Below are positions 37,106 through 52,333 of a stretch of DNA of 64,000 nt, piece by piece (the stretch's first letter is position 1; every line of letters begins with the position of its first letter). The stretch is from positions 7,493,501-7,557,500 of the forward strand of contig JAJFZO010000566.1 of assembly GCA_021397835.1 (NCBI GenBank), given 5' to 3'. The translations under genes and the position numbers were made by a program. The stretch comes from Moringa oleifera (taxonomy: Eukaryota > Streptophyta > Magnoliopsida > Brassicales > Moringaceae). The notes under the pieces were generated by a model, which was not told where the DNA came from, did no database searches, and worked only from the letters and a program-made list of their open reading frames with translations.

Positions 37106-40100
37106 TCATGCACTATTAGACCACAAATCCACAAGCATTTGTGCTGTGGACACATTTGTAGAGAATCGTTTATCTACCATTTCATGGAGAAGTTCTTGTG
37201 CCTTTGACGGTTCATCATTCAAAAGATACCCACGATTTATGGTATTATAACAGCAACTATTAGGTGAATAACCATAATCTTTCATTTTTCTAAATAATAC
37301 ATAGGTATCATTAAGTATCCCTTCTTTACATAATCCATTAACCATTGTATTATATATCCTAACAAAAGGCTTCAACGCCTTGATAAAGAGACTATAAAAA
37401 ATTCCCCTGACAACTTTTAAGTTGTCTAATTTTGCTTATGCCATCAATCAAAATATTATAAGTCACAATATTTGGTTCCAATTCGCTGTTTTGCATTGTT
37501 CAAAATACCGTAAGTGCCTAACCAATATGTTGACTTTTACATAACCTGTGTATTAAGACTGGTGCAGTGGAAGGTTTGCTTTGAAAGAAAAGCAGAATAA
37601 AACTAAATAACAAACCCAAAGGTTAAACTTTTAGAGAAAAATTTGATAAATTATATTGAATTCGCTCTAACTATTATAATAGATCTTTAAATAATGCAAA
37701 GAAGTAAACTGAAAATAAGAAATATAGAACGAATAGAAAAACTAAAAATAAGAAACTTGAAAGAATAGGAAACTAATTAAATGAAAAACTTGAGAAAATA
37801 AGAAACTAACTAAATGGGAAATTTGAGAGAATAGGAAACTGTTTAAATGAGAAACTAAGATATCTAATCACAATAGGATATTAACCGAAATAGGACACTA
37901 CGTTAATGTGTACTACATCAATCTCGTCCACTTTGAAGAAAACTCGCCCTCGAGTTTTATGGGTGCAAAGAAAACTCATCTGGGGGAAAAGACTAAAAGA
38001 TATCGACAACATTCGACGAATGCCACAAACTTCTAACCTTTGTCGAGTAACTCATTAACTTGTCACTGTAACTCTTCATACTCAGTTGGGCTCATACAGC
38101 AATGTTGAATATCTTGCATAGGAGGTAGCTCATTAAGTAATTCATTAGGAGACAAATTAACAAAATCAGTAAGTATCTCTTGGATCTTGGGTGATACCTC
38201 AACAGTTGCTTCAGCTTGGTCTTTCACCACTAACGTTATGATAAAGTTTGGCTCTTTAACCTATTCTAAGAATTCTGAGGCTGCTATGTTGATGACTAAT
38301 GGTTTATCTTTCTTAATAACAGAATTTCTTTTCAAAGGTCGAGATTATGGTAATAACATGATCTTCTTGTTAAGCCACCAACAGATAAAAGTATTATCTC
38401 ATCCTTTATAAGTAGTATCAACATCATAATGCCATGGTCTTTCTAATAGGATATGACAAGCGTCCATCTCTACTACGTCGCATACAACCTCACCTTTTCT
38501 AATTAACAAAGAAATTTTGCAAACTTCTTGCAATTGAACTTTCAGACCTTTCTTGATCCATGCGATCTTGTATGGAGAAAAATATTTCTCTATCCTCAAA
38601 TTTAATGCTTTCACAAGAGCTTTAGAGACAACATTCTCGCTACTGCAATTATCAATAATGATGTCGTATACCTTATTACAAACAATGTATTGGGTTTGAA
38701 AAATCTTGTGTCGTTGAGTGTTATCAAGTTTCTTTGGGGCAAGCAACAGTCATTAGACAATACACTCCACTTCTTGCATATCTCTTTCTACAAACTCAGT
38801 AACATCATAAATTTCTTCTTTAAGAACTTGTTGTTCATCACTACTATTTTCTTTTGCAAAGTTAACAGATCTTCTGTTCGAACATTGATTTAAAAAGTGG
38901 CCTGATTGGTTGCATCGAAAACACTTTTCAAGATTAGGTTTCGCATAAGGATCATTATTGACTTGATGTTACTGCTGGTTATTACCTTGGATGTTGGACT
39001 GAACAGAGGTTTAGGTGTTATTTTGAATTTTGTGCTAGATCTTGAGTCGAAGATATATTTTTATTCTGATTGTTGTTGTTGCTTGGAGTTGTTGACTTTT
39101 TAAAGAGGAAGAAACTTCTTGATTTTATCGTTGAAAGTTATTTTGGGTATGTATAATGGATCTGTTGATCTGAGTTTCTACTTTTATCGCCAAATTAACT
39201 ACATTTGTCATGTTCCAAATCCCTTGAAGAGTAAGTCGATCTTGAATAACCATTTTTAGGCCTCCAATATAATGAGCAATCAATTGATCCTCTGTGTCAA
39301 GTAGCTCGTGTATTTGATCGGTAGAATTCTTTTATATACTCATTAATGATACAGTTGACTTGTCAACAATTTTGATATTGTTGATATAAAAACTGCTCAT
39401 AATTTAGAGAGAGAAATCATCTTTGTAGTAATTGCTTCATCTTGGGCCAAGTGCAAACACGTTGCTTTCCTTGGTGTTGACAATTGTATTGAAATTGTTT
39501 TCACCAAGCAGAAGCTCCGCCTTTTAACTTATATGCCACGAGCTTAACTTGATTTTCTTCTGAAATATTCAAATAATCAAAAAAAAAATTCAACAGTTCT
39601 TACCCAATCGAGAAAATCTTCAATGTTTAAATGACCGTTGAAACTTGGTAAATCCATCTTCATCTTAAATTCTTGAGTGTATGGGACTCGATCTTTATCC
39701 CTAAAACAAAAATTTTCTTCTTCTTTAGATGAATAATCCAACCTCCGTGGCTGCCTTTGTTGAACATTATTCCAATCTTGATGTTGAAAATCACCATCTC
39801 GAAAAGGTGAAAGGGCATTTCTAACCTCAAACTCACCATCATGCCGCCATATAAGAGCTCTCCGATTTTGCCGTTCATAGACCTGTAATGAAACATCTTC
39901 GTGAAATTCACGATTCATGACTTGTCTTGCTTGAATTAGGCATCATTATTGATTCTTCGGCCAATTTAGGGTTGGTATTGATCGTCATGGCCTGTCATAA
40001 GCTGCTGTTGACATCTTAAGCTTAGGTTAATAGGTGGTTATTGTCTAGGTTGTAAATGCACATGATTTACTGCCCTAGAATTTCTTGGAATAAAATCTGC

Positions 40101-42078
40101 ACGAATTAAGTCTTGTTAGTCATCATTCTTTATGTTGTCATACTGATTTGGTCTTTACTCCATGAATCATGTCTTCATTTCATAGTCATTGCAGTTATCA
40201 TCAGCACAATATTATGAAGGGTTCCATTAATCCCATCAAGTCGTTTCTCCAACTTGTCAAACCGCAGTTCATTGTCGGTGGGTTATATCCCACTAAAACT
40301 GTCGTCAGCCATCAGAATAAGGGTAAAATCCTTGCTCTAATACCAATTTGGTGCAATGGAAGGTTTGCTTTGAAAGAAAAGCGGAATAAAACTAAATAAC
40401 AAACCCAAAGGTTAAATGTTTAAAGGAAAATTTGATAAATTATATTGAATTCCCTCTCATTATTACAATAGGTCTTTAAATAATACAAAAAAATAAACTA
40501 AAAATAGGAAATATAGAAAGAATAGGAAAACTAAAAATAGAAAACTTGAAAGAATAGGAAACTAACTAAATGAAAAACTTGAGAAAATAAGAAACTGACT
40601 AAATGGAAAACTTGAGAGAATAGAAAACTGTTTAAATGGGAAACTAAGATATCTAATCAAAATAGGATATTAACCAAAATAGTACACTATGTTAATGTGT
40701 ACTGCATCAAAGACTAAGTAGGTAAACTATATTAGGAGACGGTCCAGAATCTTGCATGTCAAGAAGAAGCTTCAATGCATCAGAAGGTCTCCTAACTTAG
40801 CACAAACCTCCAATAAGACTGTTGTAACATACAACATGAGGAGCTAAGTTTTTATGGAACATTTCTTGATACAAATTCATGGTTTCATCTATCTTTTTAC
40901 TCTTACAAAATGCATTAATTAGGATGCTATAAGTGCATTTGTTTGGTACAAAACCTAACGATACTAAGCCATTAAAAACTTCTAATGCGTCTGTCAATTA
41001 GCCTCATAAGCAATATCCATAAATTAATGAATTACATGTGACTATATCAGACTTAACACCTTATTTGATCACTTTTACAACTACAACTTGAGCAACTGAA
41101 ACATTCCTTTCTTGCAAAATGCATCAACTACTATACTGATTGTGAAAACATTTGGTGCGATGTTCCTAGCCACCATTTCATTCAACAACTTTGTAGCTTC
41201 TTTCCATTGGCCTAACAGCAAGCACCATCAATTAAGGAACTATATGTCATGACATCTGGCTGCAATCCTTTATCTCTCATTTCATATAAGAGCTTCAAAG
41301 CCTTAGTTATCAACCTGTCATTGCAAAGGCTGTCTATGATTATGGTGTAAGCTACCACATTAGGTCCAATACCTCTTTCTTCCATCTTCGTTAGCAACCT
41401 TAACCTAATAGCCATGACACTATTGCCAATTTTACATAAACCATTTAATATTATACTGTAAGTAATCACATTAGGTTAATTACCTTTCTTTATAATCTCA
41501 TCAAACAATGTCACTGCTTGGGAGATTCCACCCTGAGTACAAAGGCCATTTGTGAGAGAATTGAATGTTATAATATTGGGTTATAGACTAAGCTCAAGAA
41601 TCTTTCTTAAAACACAGAAATCCTGATTCATAATCTGTAAGCAACAAAAGCAATTAATCAAGATAATCAGGGCACAGATATGATGCCTCAGTCCTCATAA
41701 TTCCATTTGATTGAACAAAGAAACCACAGTGGTGTGATGTTTCATTTTACTTATTGTACTCAACGATTGACTAAATTCAACCACAGATGGCCGAAGATGC
41801 ATGTGGAACATCTGGTTAAACAGAGCTACTGCATCTTCAATGTTGCCGTTATACCCATAATTGAGTTTGTGTCTCACAAACTGAATGTTGACAAGTTGAG
41901 AGTGGGAATGGGCTTTCAATATCTTACCACGGTTGATTGCATAATGGTTTGATTGCAGGAAAAGAAGAGTGTATTGAGATTTCATTTGTCGCTGAAGCTT
42001 GAAGTGAAAGCAATACTCGAAGTTATGATGTTCATGTGGTAAGCAAATTTTCCTTAAAAATTGGTTTCTTCTTCTCAA
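37106..42078 (-). pseudogene. Rf-like PPR pseudogene, copy 2
   Basis: Counterpart of 11334-16306, with the same start, repeats, stops and gypsy insertion. Because the inactivating stops are shared, the gene was already dead when the unit was duplicated. Confidence 0.9.
37555..40714 (-). mobile_element. Deleted Ty3/gypsy element, copy 2
   Basis: Counterpart of 11783-14942. LTRs at 37560-37920 and 40349-40709, target duplications AAGAC at 37555-37559 and 40710-40714. Gag at about 38772-39918 and protease at 38399-38746 show the same domains. Single-base indels near 39025 and 39590 distinguish the copies. Confidence 0.92.
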
Positions 42079-44531
42079 TGCCCTTCACTTTAAGGGTTGT
42101 GTTTTAGTTTCTCTCTCACCCTTCACTTCCAATTCTCTACTATGGTTGGAACAGAGAAGAAAAGAGAGGTCCACTGAGCTACCTGACAAAGAGAAAGGTT
42201 TGGGTATTGTCAAGCCCAAAACGATGTCATTATGTCATCACAATCAAACATCCACACAAGATTATTGCTTCTCCAATTCGTCCAAGCATCAAGTACCACT
42301 ACCATTTTTTCTTTAAAAAAAAAGATTATTCTGAATATTTAAGAGTAATAGTTTAATTAATAAAATAATTTTAAATAAAATATAAACAATAGAGTTAAAT
42401 AGAAAGAAGATTAGCAAAACAAAAGAAAACTATAGCTCAATTATTTTATTACCAGTTTATCTTTCATACAACTTAAATCTTTATTTATAAATGAAGATTC
42501 AATCTACCTTAAAAATGTATGTATAAATATTTAAATTTTAAATATAATTATCATAGTAAATATAAATAAAATATAAAAATAATTCATGATAAAAATTAAA
42601 AATTTAAGAATATATTATGTTTCACGTATTTATATTTTTATAAATCTAACAACTCATAATAATTTGAATTGTTAATACAATATTCAAAAGATAAAAAAGA
42701 ATTGTTTGTGTACAAAAGAAATTTGTTACAGTAGTTTTTGTAAATATTGAGATAATAAATATTTACAAAAACAATTTTTTTTATCTCAATCATCTCTTTT
42801 ATAAACCAATAATATTTCATATATTTATAACAAAAAACTTAAAACTTTGATAATTTCAACAACGTAGTTTTTATTAAATTAGTAGCAAAAGACTAGAAGA
42901 CATTTTTATATAATAAATATAAAAGTAAATTGAACATGAATATAAAAATAATAAATAAATGATTTCTTTTTTTTTTTTCTTATTAGCTGTCGCAGAGTTC
43001 ATTGGTTTTATAAATGTAAGAGTTTCAATTGATTTTATAATGTTGATAGAAGCATGCTAGTTTTTCTTCTCCTTTTTTCTACTGGCTATGGCAGAGGTAA
43101 TTGGCCAAACACAAAGATCATTCGGCCACACTCAATATCCCGAATGGAATCCAAATTCAACATAGTTATCTCAAGATGTATTAGAATCATATTAATTAAT
43201 ATTATATTATTATAATTTATTTTGTTTTAATTATGAGAGAATTACTTAATTAATTAAGAAATATAATTATAATAATTTACTTCTTGTTTCGAGGAAAATA
43301 GTGGATTATTTTTAAAATTTTTTTGTACAAAAATAAATCAAAATTAAATGAGTAAATATATGAAAATTTTAAATTATTTGCAATTTCATTTAAAACTTTA
43401 TAATTTTGATCAAATCAATTACATATATATGAAGTTTTAATTCAATTAAAATTAACTTTTGTTGTGCAATATTTAATGATGAATTTGGAGATTATGTGAG
43501 GATATTTTCAGATTTCCAATTTTAATGGAGGCATTTAAGGGTTTTGATGTTACCGTAATTACAAACCATCTAAATCTCTCTTGCCTTACTAATTAACTTC
43601 ACCAAATAGTGAAGCCTACTCTCATGAAAAAATAGAAGGTTACTTATTTACATTTAAATTTATGATGTGGTTTTAAAAAACATTAAATAATCTTATCAAT
43701 ATTAATAGTATGCAAATCGGACATAAACTATCATAAAAGATGGATTAAATTTAAAATGAAATTGTAAATTATTTTTATTTAGATGATCAAAGCTTAATTT
43801 AATTATGAGGCATATTTTCATATTATTTAAAACATATTTTAAAACAACAAAATCTTTATTGATAAAGTGGAAATTATCTCATGAACATAAACATTAATAA
43901 TTTAATGTCCGATAATGATCATGAAAAAAGGAAAAAGAACAGAATAAATTCATTTTAAATCTAAGATAGATTATTGTCTCTTCATAAAAGTTTATTTAAC
44001 AGTACAAAATGAAATAATTTTTAGTTTTTGATAAAAATGTTAAAAATAGACCCATTTTTATTTAATAAATTTAGTTTTCAATAATCAAATAACTATTTTA
44101 AATTATAAAAATATTTAAAATATTAAAATTAATAAAAATATAAAAATATTAAGTAAAATGTATTCATCAAATTAAATTTAGTTAAACTTTAAATTTAAAA
44201 TAAAATTCATGACAGAGAAAGAAACTTTGATGCAAATATCCATGTGGAAAAAAAAAAAAAAGATAAGAAGGGTTAATCGAAAAGGAGGGAGTAAAAGGAG
44301 AAAAAAGTGGCAATAATAGGAGTATTAATTGTTTGAAAAGTTAGAAGACAGCCTAGCCATTGTGTTGTCCGTACATATTCCAAAAAAAAAAAAAAAAAAT
44401 CGAATTCAATCATGTCTGCCTACTTTCAACTTTTTAAAAAATAATTATGAATTATTGAAGATCAACCCCGCAATGCCCTTTCTTAAAGCGACCATCATTC
44501 TACCTTGCCATTCACATCATTTAGGTAATTA
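42079..44531. other. AT-rich spacer, copy 2
   Basis: Counterpart of 16307-18759. Differences are mainly homopolymer lengths, for example an uninterrupted A run near 44383 where copy 1 has interspersed G bases. No gene seen. Confidence 0.6.
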
Positions 44532-46856
44532 AATCAATAATATGCAAATGTTCAAAGTAGGAGTTTATAATTCATAATTTTATTTACTAAAAACCAACAT
44601 CAACTTTGCAACATGAAACCACAAAACTATCTTATAAATCATACATAAGTTGTAGTCATGAATTATGACCAAAATGAAATAAAAAGGCAACTATAACCCA
44701 ATGATTTATGTCGACTAAAATTATTTTTACAAGAACACAATACTTTGAAGTTCAAAAGTCATAAGATTTAATAGCATTAGCTATTTTGAAGATAAAACAA
44801 GTAACACAGTAAAATTATAAACAAAAAAGCGAGTTAATAGTAGCATTGTCCACAATGTAAAAAAAAAAAAAAAATCGATAAAGGCAACACTAACAAACAG
44901 TTTATACCCAAACAAAGCATATATCGATCTTTCCATAAAGGACAAAATGTTGTAAATATGATGAGTAACACTAATAATCATAACAAAAACCTATATAGTA
45001 TTATCATTGATCTAATGCATTGTCAGCCTATAGATGCAGGAGCCGAGGCTATTGCAAATGCATCTTCAGAGAATCTTTTCTCCACTGATTCATGGAGAAG
45101 TTTTTGTATCCTACATCTTTCATTTTTCCCAAGGTGCCCTTGAATAATTGTGTTATAAGAGCAACTACTATCCAAGAACCATCATCATTCATTTTTCTAT
45201 ATAATCAACATATACTTAATTTTGTAACCCTTTCTTTACAATGTCCTTTAACCATTTTGTTACACATCCGAGCACTAAGGTGCTCCTTGACAAACATGCT
45301 AAGAAAAGGTCTCCTTGCCACTTTGGCTTTAGAAATTTGAAAAAGATATGAATCAGGATAATTGCATAAACCTCTAGTGTAGAGCAAAATACTCATGCTA
45401 ATATCAAAAACAGCAACTAACTCAAAACGAAAACTGAAGCATGTAGTAATTATAGTCAAAACATAATAGTAAGCAGTATTACTAATCCTTGACAAAATAA
45501 AAAGTTAAAGAAGCCTCAAAAAGCAAAATAGTATATTAATTCACATATTCTACTGATCTTCAATAGCCATGAATGAAGCTCACTTAGAAATATGGCTAGG
45601 AACTTAAGAGACTGAAGGATATAAAGGAAACAAGTTAGTTGACTTAATACTACAAGAAAAAAGTAAACAATCAAGTTGGCCGCCATGTACGCAATGTTAC
45701 TAACTTTTCTGTTTTCAATAATCAAGATCACTTTTTTTTTTCTTTTGGTTATTGGTGAGGCCATATATGAAAATTGCAAATAAATAACAAACCTAGAAAG
45801 AAGAAGAAGGCATACAAGGAACAGTATGCGGATATATACAATAAAATAATATCATTCTCCTAAAAGAAACAATTTACTTATAATGGCATCCCAAGTACTT
45901 AAACTAGGTATCTAATGATTAAAGCAACCAGATCAATCAGTAAAGGCATGTTGAAACATGATGAATGAAATAATATATTTATTTATAGGCAACCAACATT
46001 CACTTTGCGAATCATAAGGCTAAAAGTATTCATTAATAAATCCCACTTTGCCACTATATATGCAAACACTACAATATCAAGTTTCAAACAATTTATATTA
46101 TCTATTAAATGCTACACACATGTGCACATTTCTTTATGTAGATAAAGATCTACCAACACTTAAAGTGTTTTATTTGTAGAGCGAAACAGATAAGAATCCA
46201 CAATGATCTTACCATTTTGTTCGGATTTATGGAATCCCTACTTTAAGTTCCTTAAAGTAAGTAAGCTTTTATTCTCAATCAATTTCAATACCAAGTCTGA
46301 GCATTTTAGAAATTGTAATGAAAGAAAAAGCTAAAAAGATTTAGCCCAACCAAATGATTTAGAGTAAACTATTTTCTGAAATAGTCAAACATATATATGA
46401 AGAAGCCACCAAAACAATGGATTTTATAAATAAAAGTAACACACTAGCATTTATCCCACTCATGAAGCTCTCATCAGGAATATCAACTTGAGAATTGAAA
46501 AGCCTAAACGACATTAAGGAAGAAGATTTAGTTAATTAAGCTGAATGAGTTTGACAATTGAGATCACTATCACAAATATTAAGTTGTCAATCCTTCTCTC
46601 TAATCAATGAACAAATTTTCAGATCCTTAACTTTTTCCCAAATAATGCACAATATGATGAATATAAGTTTTACATGTTCATTCACCTGATAAATTAGGTA
46701 AAATAAATAAGAAATTTTGGTTTAGATTAATAATATAGGTTTCTAAAAATAAGAAATGTAGTTCACTTACCATCTACAAAACCAACATCAACTTTACCAC
46801 TTGATGCTAGAAGAAATCTTAATCTTACAACAATCTAATAACTGAAATTCATTTGA
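44532..46856 (-). repeat. PPR paralogous block with relic e, copy 2
   Basis: Counterpart of 18760-21085, with the C-terminal PPR relic at about 45004-45351 in the same broken state. Confidence 0.7.
45004..45351 (-). pseudogene. PPR C-terminal relic e, copy 2
   Basis: Counterpart of 19233-19580, with KMVKGHCKE and the following frameshift unchanged. Confidence 0.78.
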
Positions 46857-49410
46857 GTAAACTTAATGCTCAACTTATTACCACCAGCCTTCAACTAGTT
46901 AAAGGATACAATTAGGTACAACAAAGAGACTTTATCCATAGAGGAGTTAAAGCCTGCAATCTGTCCAAGGATCAAGAAATGAAGAGAAACAAGTAGGTTG
47001 GATCTTCATCAAATAAAGGTTTATGTGCTGAAGGAAGAGCTGAAAAAAGAAGGCAATCTTTTAATAAGATTACTACCAAAGACAAGTCCAAAATCCCTAC
47101 AAAGTCTTAATCCAAAGGACCTATGAGGAAATGCTTCTTTTGTGGAAAACCTAGCCATATTAAGAGGTTTTGTAAAGAGTTTAAGAAGAAGTAAGGTGAG
47201 TAACTCGCTAAGGAAGCACATGCAACTATGGCTACAGATTCTTTCAAAAAAGAAGGTGATGTATTAGCTGTGACAAAATCAAAAGTCTCAAATGAATGGA
47301 TTCTTGACTTAACTTCCACATATCACACATATCCTAAGGCTAAATGGTTTGAAGACTGTAAAAAGGTAAATGGGGAAAAATTTATCATGGGGAATGATCA
47401 ATCTTATGAATTTAAAGGCATTGGAACCATAGCTTAAGCTAAAAGATGGAACCTTCAAGATCTCAAAGCAAGTGAGGCGCGTACCTCAACTAAGGAGGAA
47501 CTTGATTTCCTTGGGCTCTTTGGATGATAAGGGATACTTCTTCAAGGCTGAGAGAGGTACCTTTAAAGTCTTGAAAGGTTCCTTAGTGATCTTAAAAGGA
47601 ATTGAAGAGAATGGCTTGTACATTCTTAAAGGCAATGTTATGATAGGAAAAGCAACAATAGCTACTGAAGAAGAACTTGGTGCAGCCTAACTTTAGCATG
47701 GAAGAGTTAGGCATTATAGTAAGAAAGGGCTTTAAATCCTCAATAATCAAGGGTTGATAAAAAGGATAAACTTTTACATCTAGATTTTTTTAAGCAGTGC
47801 GTGTTGGCTAAGTAACACAAGTTAAAGTTTACTACAGTTGCGGAGTATAACTCAACTAAAATTATGATTATGTGCATTCATATTTATGGGGGGTAGAAGT
47901 AACTCCAACTAATGCTGAATACAGGTATTTCATCCTTATTTTGATGACTTCTCAAGAAAGGTATGGCTGTATATGTTAAAAACAAAAAGAAGAAAAATGC
48001 TTTGAAAGGTTTAAAGAATGGAAGATATGATGGAGAACCAAACTAGAAAAAAGCTTAAAGACTTAAGAACTAATCATGACTTAAAGTTTTGTAGCTCATC
48101 TTTTGATGCTTATTGCAACAAGTATAGGATTTTGAGTCATATGATAGTGAAAAAAAACTCCAAAACAAAATGGAGTTGCTGAAAGTATAAATAGAACCAT
48201 CATGGAAAGAGTGAGGCATATGCTATTCACCTTTGGCCTAAACAAGGGGTAAGCAACTATAACAGTTATGTATTTGATAAATAGATGCCCTTTAAAGGTC
48301 ATAAACTTAAAGATACCTAAAGAAAATGGATCGAAAAAGTTCCATCTTAGTCACTTAAGGGTGTTTAAGTCTGTTTTTTTTTTTTACAAATAAAAGAGAA
48401 GGAAAGCTTAATCGAAAAGCAATAAAAGGAGTTTTCCTTAGCTATCCTAAAGGAGTGAAGAACTATAAGATTTGTATAAATAAGGGAGAAGTCTATAAGA
48501 CTTTAATTAGTAAAGATGCCACATACCGAGAGAATTTATTGCCATATGCAATAGGTGCTATTGCTAGCAATGAGAATCCAAAAGGATTAGAGGAATCCAA
48601 GGAAGTCGTTGGGGTTGATATAAAATCAAAAAGATTTCAACCTCTACTAGCTAAGCCTTAGAATGAACTGGTCCAAGCTTACAAGGAGAGCAGTAGTAGA
48701 TTGCCCTTGTAAATAATGATTAGTAAAAGCTGCAATGTAGAGATGACCATGATCATCTATATCAATATCAGTTGGCTCGAAATAGGGACAAGTGAATCAT
48801 TTAGCCACTAAGAAGATGCTGAGTGAGGAGTTTGATATGAAAGACCTAGGGCTAGCCAAAAGAATCTTAAGATGGAAATTTAGAGAGATAGAATAAAGAG
48901 GTAATATAAGCTCTCTTAAGAAAACTATGTACAAAAAGTGGCTCAAAAATTCTCTATGCACTAAGCAAAATGAGTCACCACACCCCTTAGGAACATACTT
49001 CAATTTGTTTGTCAATAGCTACCTTAATTTAGAAGAAGAAAAGAGGAAAATGAGCAGCATACCTTACTCAAATGTTATGATCTGCACTAGGCCTATGTAA
49101 TTAGCCTTCTTAGCATGTATATGGCCAATCCGGTAAGAAAATTGGCAACCAATGAAATGGTTGCCAAGATATGTCAATGGAACCAAGGGTTATGGATTAA
49201 TATATGCCAAAGAGGGACTCATCCAGTGAGGATTTGTTAGATACATTAATGTTGATTTTGCTAGTGATAGAGATAAAAGAAAGTCACTTCCAATCTATGT
49301 TTTCTTGCTTGATGGGTATTGCATTAGTTGGAAGGCATAACTTTAATAGATTGTAGCTATCTCCACTGCAAAACACTGAGTGTATAACCATGGTGGAAGA
49401 GTTCAAAATA
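46857..49410 (+). mobile_element. Decayed Copia gag-pol remnant, copy 2
   Basis: Counterpart of 21086-23645. The T run near 48375 has 12 bases where copy 1 has 17, and one base is lost near 48867, so short frames open in copy 1 are closed here. Confidence 0.85.
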
Positions 49411-50825
49411 GGTGTATGGTTGCTCGGACTATTGAAAGAGTTGAAGCTATAATACTTATAAAACTTTAATGGATGCACCTCAGCATCTCCTAACAGTCCC
49501 TGCTTTATTATTTTTCTCACTTGTACCTCTTTAATTTGGATGCTGATTTCTAGTCAATGCTTAGGTTTGTTTTGGTTTTAGAAAATGAGCACGAGAAAGT
49601 ACCTAGCAAAAAATTTATACCTACTTAAATCAAGTGTGATATTACTTTTCACTTTGACAAGAGAATCTACTTACTTTTATTTTGTTATTACTCTAATTAA
49701 ATACATTTTTATCTTTAATCTAAAAATTTAAATTTTATCCATCTCTAGTCATAACTCTACTTTAATACTTGGAGTTTGTAGAATTTAAAGAAAGAGCATA
49801 AATTGTTGTCAAGTTATGCATTAGATAGAATAAAAAGTTGCTCAACTTAGAGGATTTTTCACTTTAGAAATAAGTTTTGAGGAGTATTAAGATACTTCTT
49901 GAAATATATTGTTGATTGGATGTGTCTCATGGTTTATCTCTCGATTACTTTGTCAGGATTAATATAACTATCTAATAACTCTCGACATAATCCATTTGAA
50001 GCATAAAGGTTGGTATTCAACTTTTAGATAAAATTGATGATGTAATAATTGCAAATGTTGAATTTAAATATCAACAGAATGAAAAAATACTGTTATTAAC
50101 ACACATTCAACTTATAATCAGAAAGGGTATTCAATGATATATTGGTTAGTTGATTGACTGAGTCAAAGTATTCAAAGATTTATTTACATGGTTACTCACC
50201 CCTTCTCCCTTAAAACACGTCTTGCTCACAATTGGAAAGAAAGAAAAGCTGATATAATTTTTTTTTTGAATTTGTAGTAAATTTTTTATAAAATTTTGAT
50301 TTTTACGTTATATTATTAATCAAATTTTTATGTTTAAAAATCATAAATATCTTTAAATTTAATTTAAATAAGATTTTGATTCAAATTATTATAAAAAATT
50401 AAATATATTTTTATTATTGAAATACTTCAAAATAATTTAAATAAATTATTGATTTTATTTTAAATTTAAATAATATTTGTGCAATATTTATGTTTATGAA
50501 TGTTTAAAATTGTTAATGGTGTTAATTTTAAAAAATATATTTAATATTAAAAAATTTGAAAATTTTTGTGACATTAGCTTGAATATTTGTTTTTTTACTT
50601 TATGAAATTTTTTAAATTAAAATCTATTGTATAAAATTTTTAATTTAAATAGATCAAAATTTTAAAACTTTTACTAATATTAATTTAATTTAAATAAATA
50701 AATAAATATTTAATTTATTATTTTTAAATATAAAAATTTAATTAATAACAATAAAGTTTTTTACATTTATGAGTTTCAGAATTTAAAAAAAAAAAAGTTT
50801 TGAAAACGAAAACAAAAGCCTTTTT
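49411..50825. other. AT-rich spacer upstream of the F-box gene, copy 2
   Basis: Counterpart of 23646-25060; no gene seen. Confidence 0.6.
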
Positions 50826-51050
50826 GGGCGTTTAGTTGAGAAAAGGTTGGATTGAATCAAGCAAAATGGGAAAGCCGAAAACATCAAAGAGTAGAGGATG
50901 AGTTATTAACGCCAAAACATGGCAAGGGGGAGCCGCGTGCTTCGCATCCCATAGTCCTATATAATCCCTTTTCCTGAGAAATGGCCTCATTTATCCATGT
51001 TTGCCCGACAGAAAACCTCCCTCCCACGAAGAATTCTGTCTTCAGGGAAC

Positions 51051-52333
51051 ATGGATGACAAAGGATGAGGAGAAGGACCGGAGACCAATTCACAGCTCAG
51101 CTCGGACTGGCCCGAGATAACTCGAGAGTGCCTCAACAACATCCTCTCTTGTCTCACCTTGGAGCAGCGGTGGACAGGGGCCATGCTGGTGTGCAAGTCG
51201 TGGCTAGAAGCCTGCAAGGTTCCTTCCCTGCACACAGTCTTCGATCTTGAGACTCGGTTCGACTCGTCCACTGATACACTTCTTTGGTGGTCTCCCGAGT
51301 TCGAGAGGAAGATCGATTCCATGCTTCGATGCGTGGTCGATTGGAGCGAAGGTAATCTTACTGAGATCCGCGTCAGGCACTGCTCTGATCGCTCTCTTTC
51401 CTACCCCAAAGAAAGGTATATTACACATAAAGATATTTGTCCACATGTCTATGTAGATAAACGGATTTTGCTCATGATTATTGGTCTCCATGGGTCTATA
51501 AATAAAGGTTTTGAATTTTTGATGAAAACTGAAAGACTGAAATTTTAATTGAGACTTTCCAATTGTTTGATCGATGATTTATTCATGATAAAAGGAATCA
51601 TGTTTCCATTGATACATATGTGGAGAAATCATGTGACTTTAGCATTGTTATCAATTTTTGAAAAGAAATTTACTCAGTCTTACCTATATGGCAGCTGTAG
51701 CTTTAAATTTTGTAAAATCAAGTTAAAAAATGCATCTGTTTCCCCTGATGCATTTGCAGGTGCCCAAATCTTCATGTGCTTTCTGTTAAGAGTTGCCCAA
51801 ATGTTACTGATGCATCAATGGCTAAGATTGCTTTCTGGTGCCCCAAGCCTAGGGAACTTGATATCAGCTACTGCTATGAAATATCTCATGAATCTCTTGT
51901 CATGATAAGCAGGAACTGCCCAAATCTGAAGGTTCTAAACGGAAACATGACGAATTGGCTAGATCCTTCCCAGCACATTGGGCTTGTGCCTAAGGAGTAT
52001 TTGAATGCTTGCCCTCAGGATGGGGACTCTCAGGCTGCTGCCATAGGGAAATTTATGCCTCAACTGGAGCATCTTGAGCTTCGGTTCTCCAAGTTATCTG
52101 CTAAAGGTCTTTCTGCAGTCTGTGAGGGGTGCCAGAATCTGGGGTACTTGAATTTGTCTGGGTGTGCAAACTTGACTAATCGCGAAATTGTCAATGCTTC
52201 ATCAAATCTGAAAAATTTGAAGGAAATTAAGAAGCCAATTTTCTACCTGCCCAGGTCAGTGTTTCACACAGAGAGATACGGCCATTGGAGGTTGTATGAT
52301 GAGAGATTCCAGACAGATATTTTTCGAATTTGA
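51051..52333 (+). pseudogene. SKIP1-like: F-box/LRR protein (SKIP1-like), copy 2, same stop at codon 6
   Basis: Exons 51051-51415 and 51760-52333 with the intron between them. The TGA at codon 6 (51066-51068) is shared with copy 1. One amino-acid difference is visible: NMTNWLD here versus NMMNWLD in copy 1. Methionine fits the related proteins I know, so the threonine is probably new. The rest of the reading frame is intact. Confidence 0.88.
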
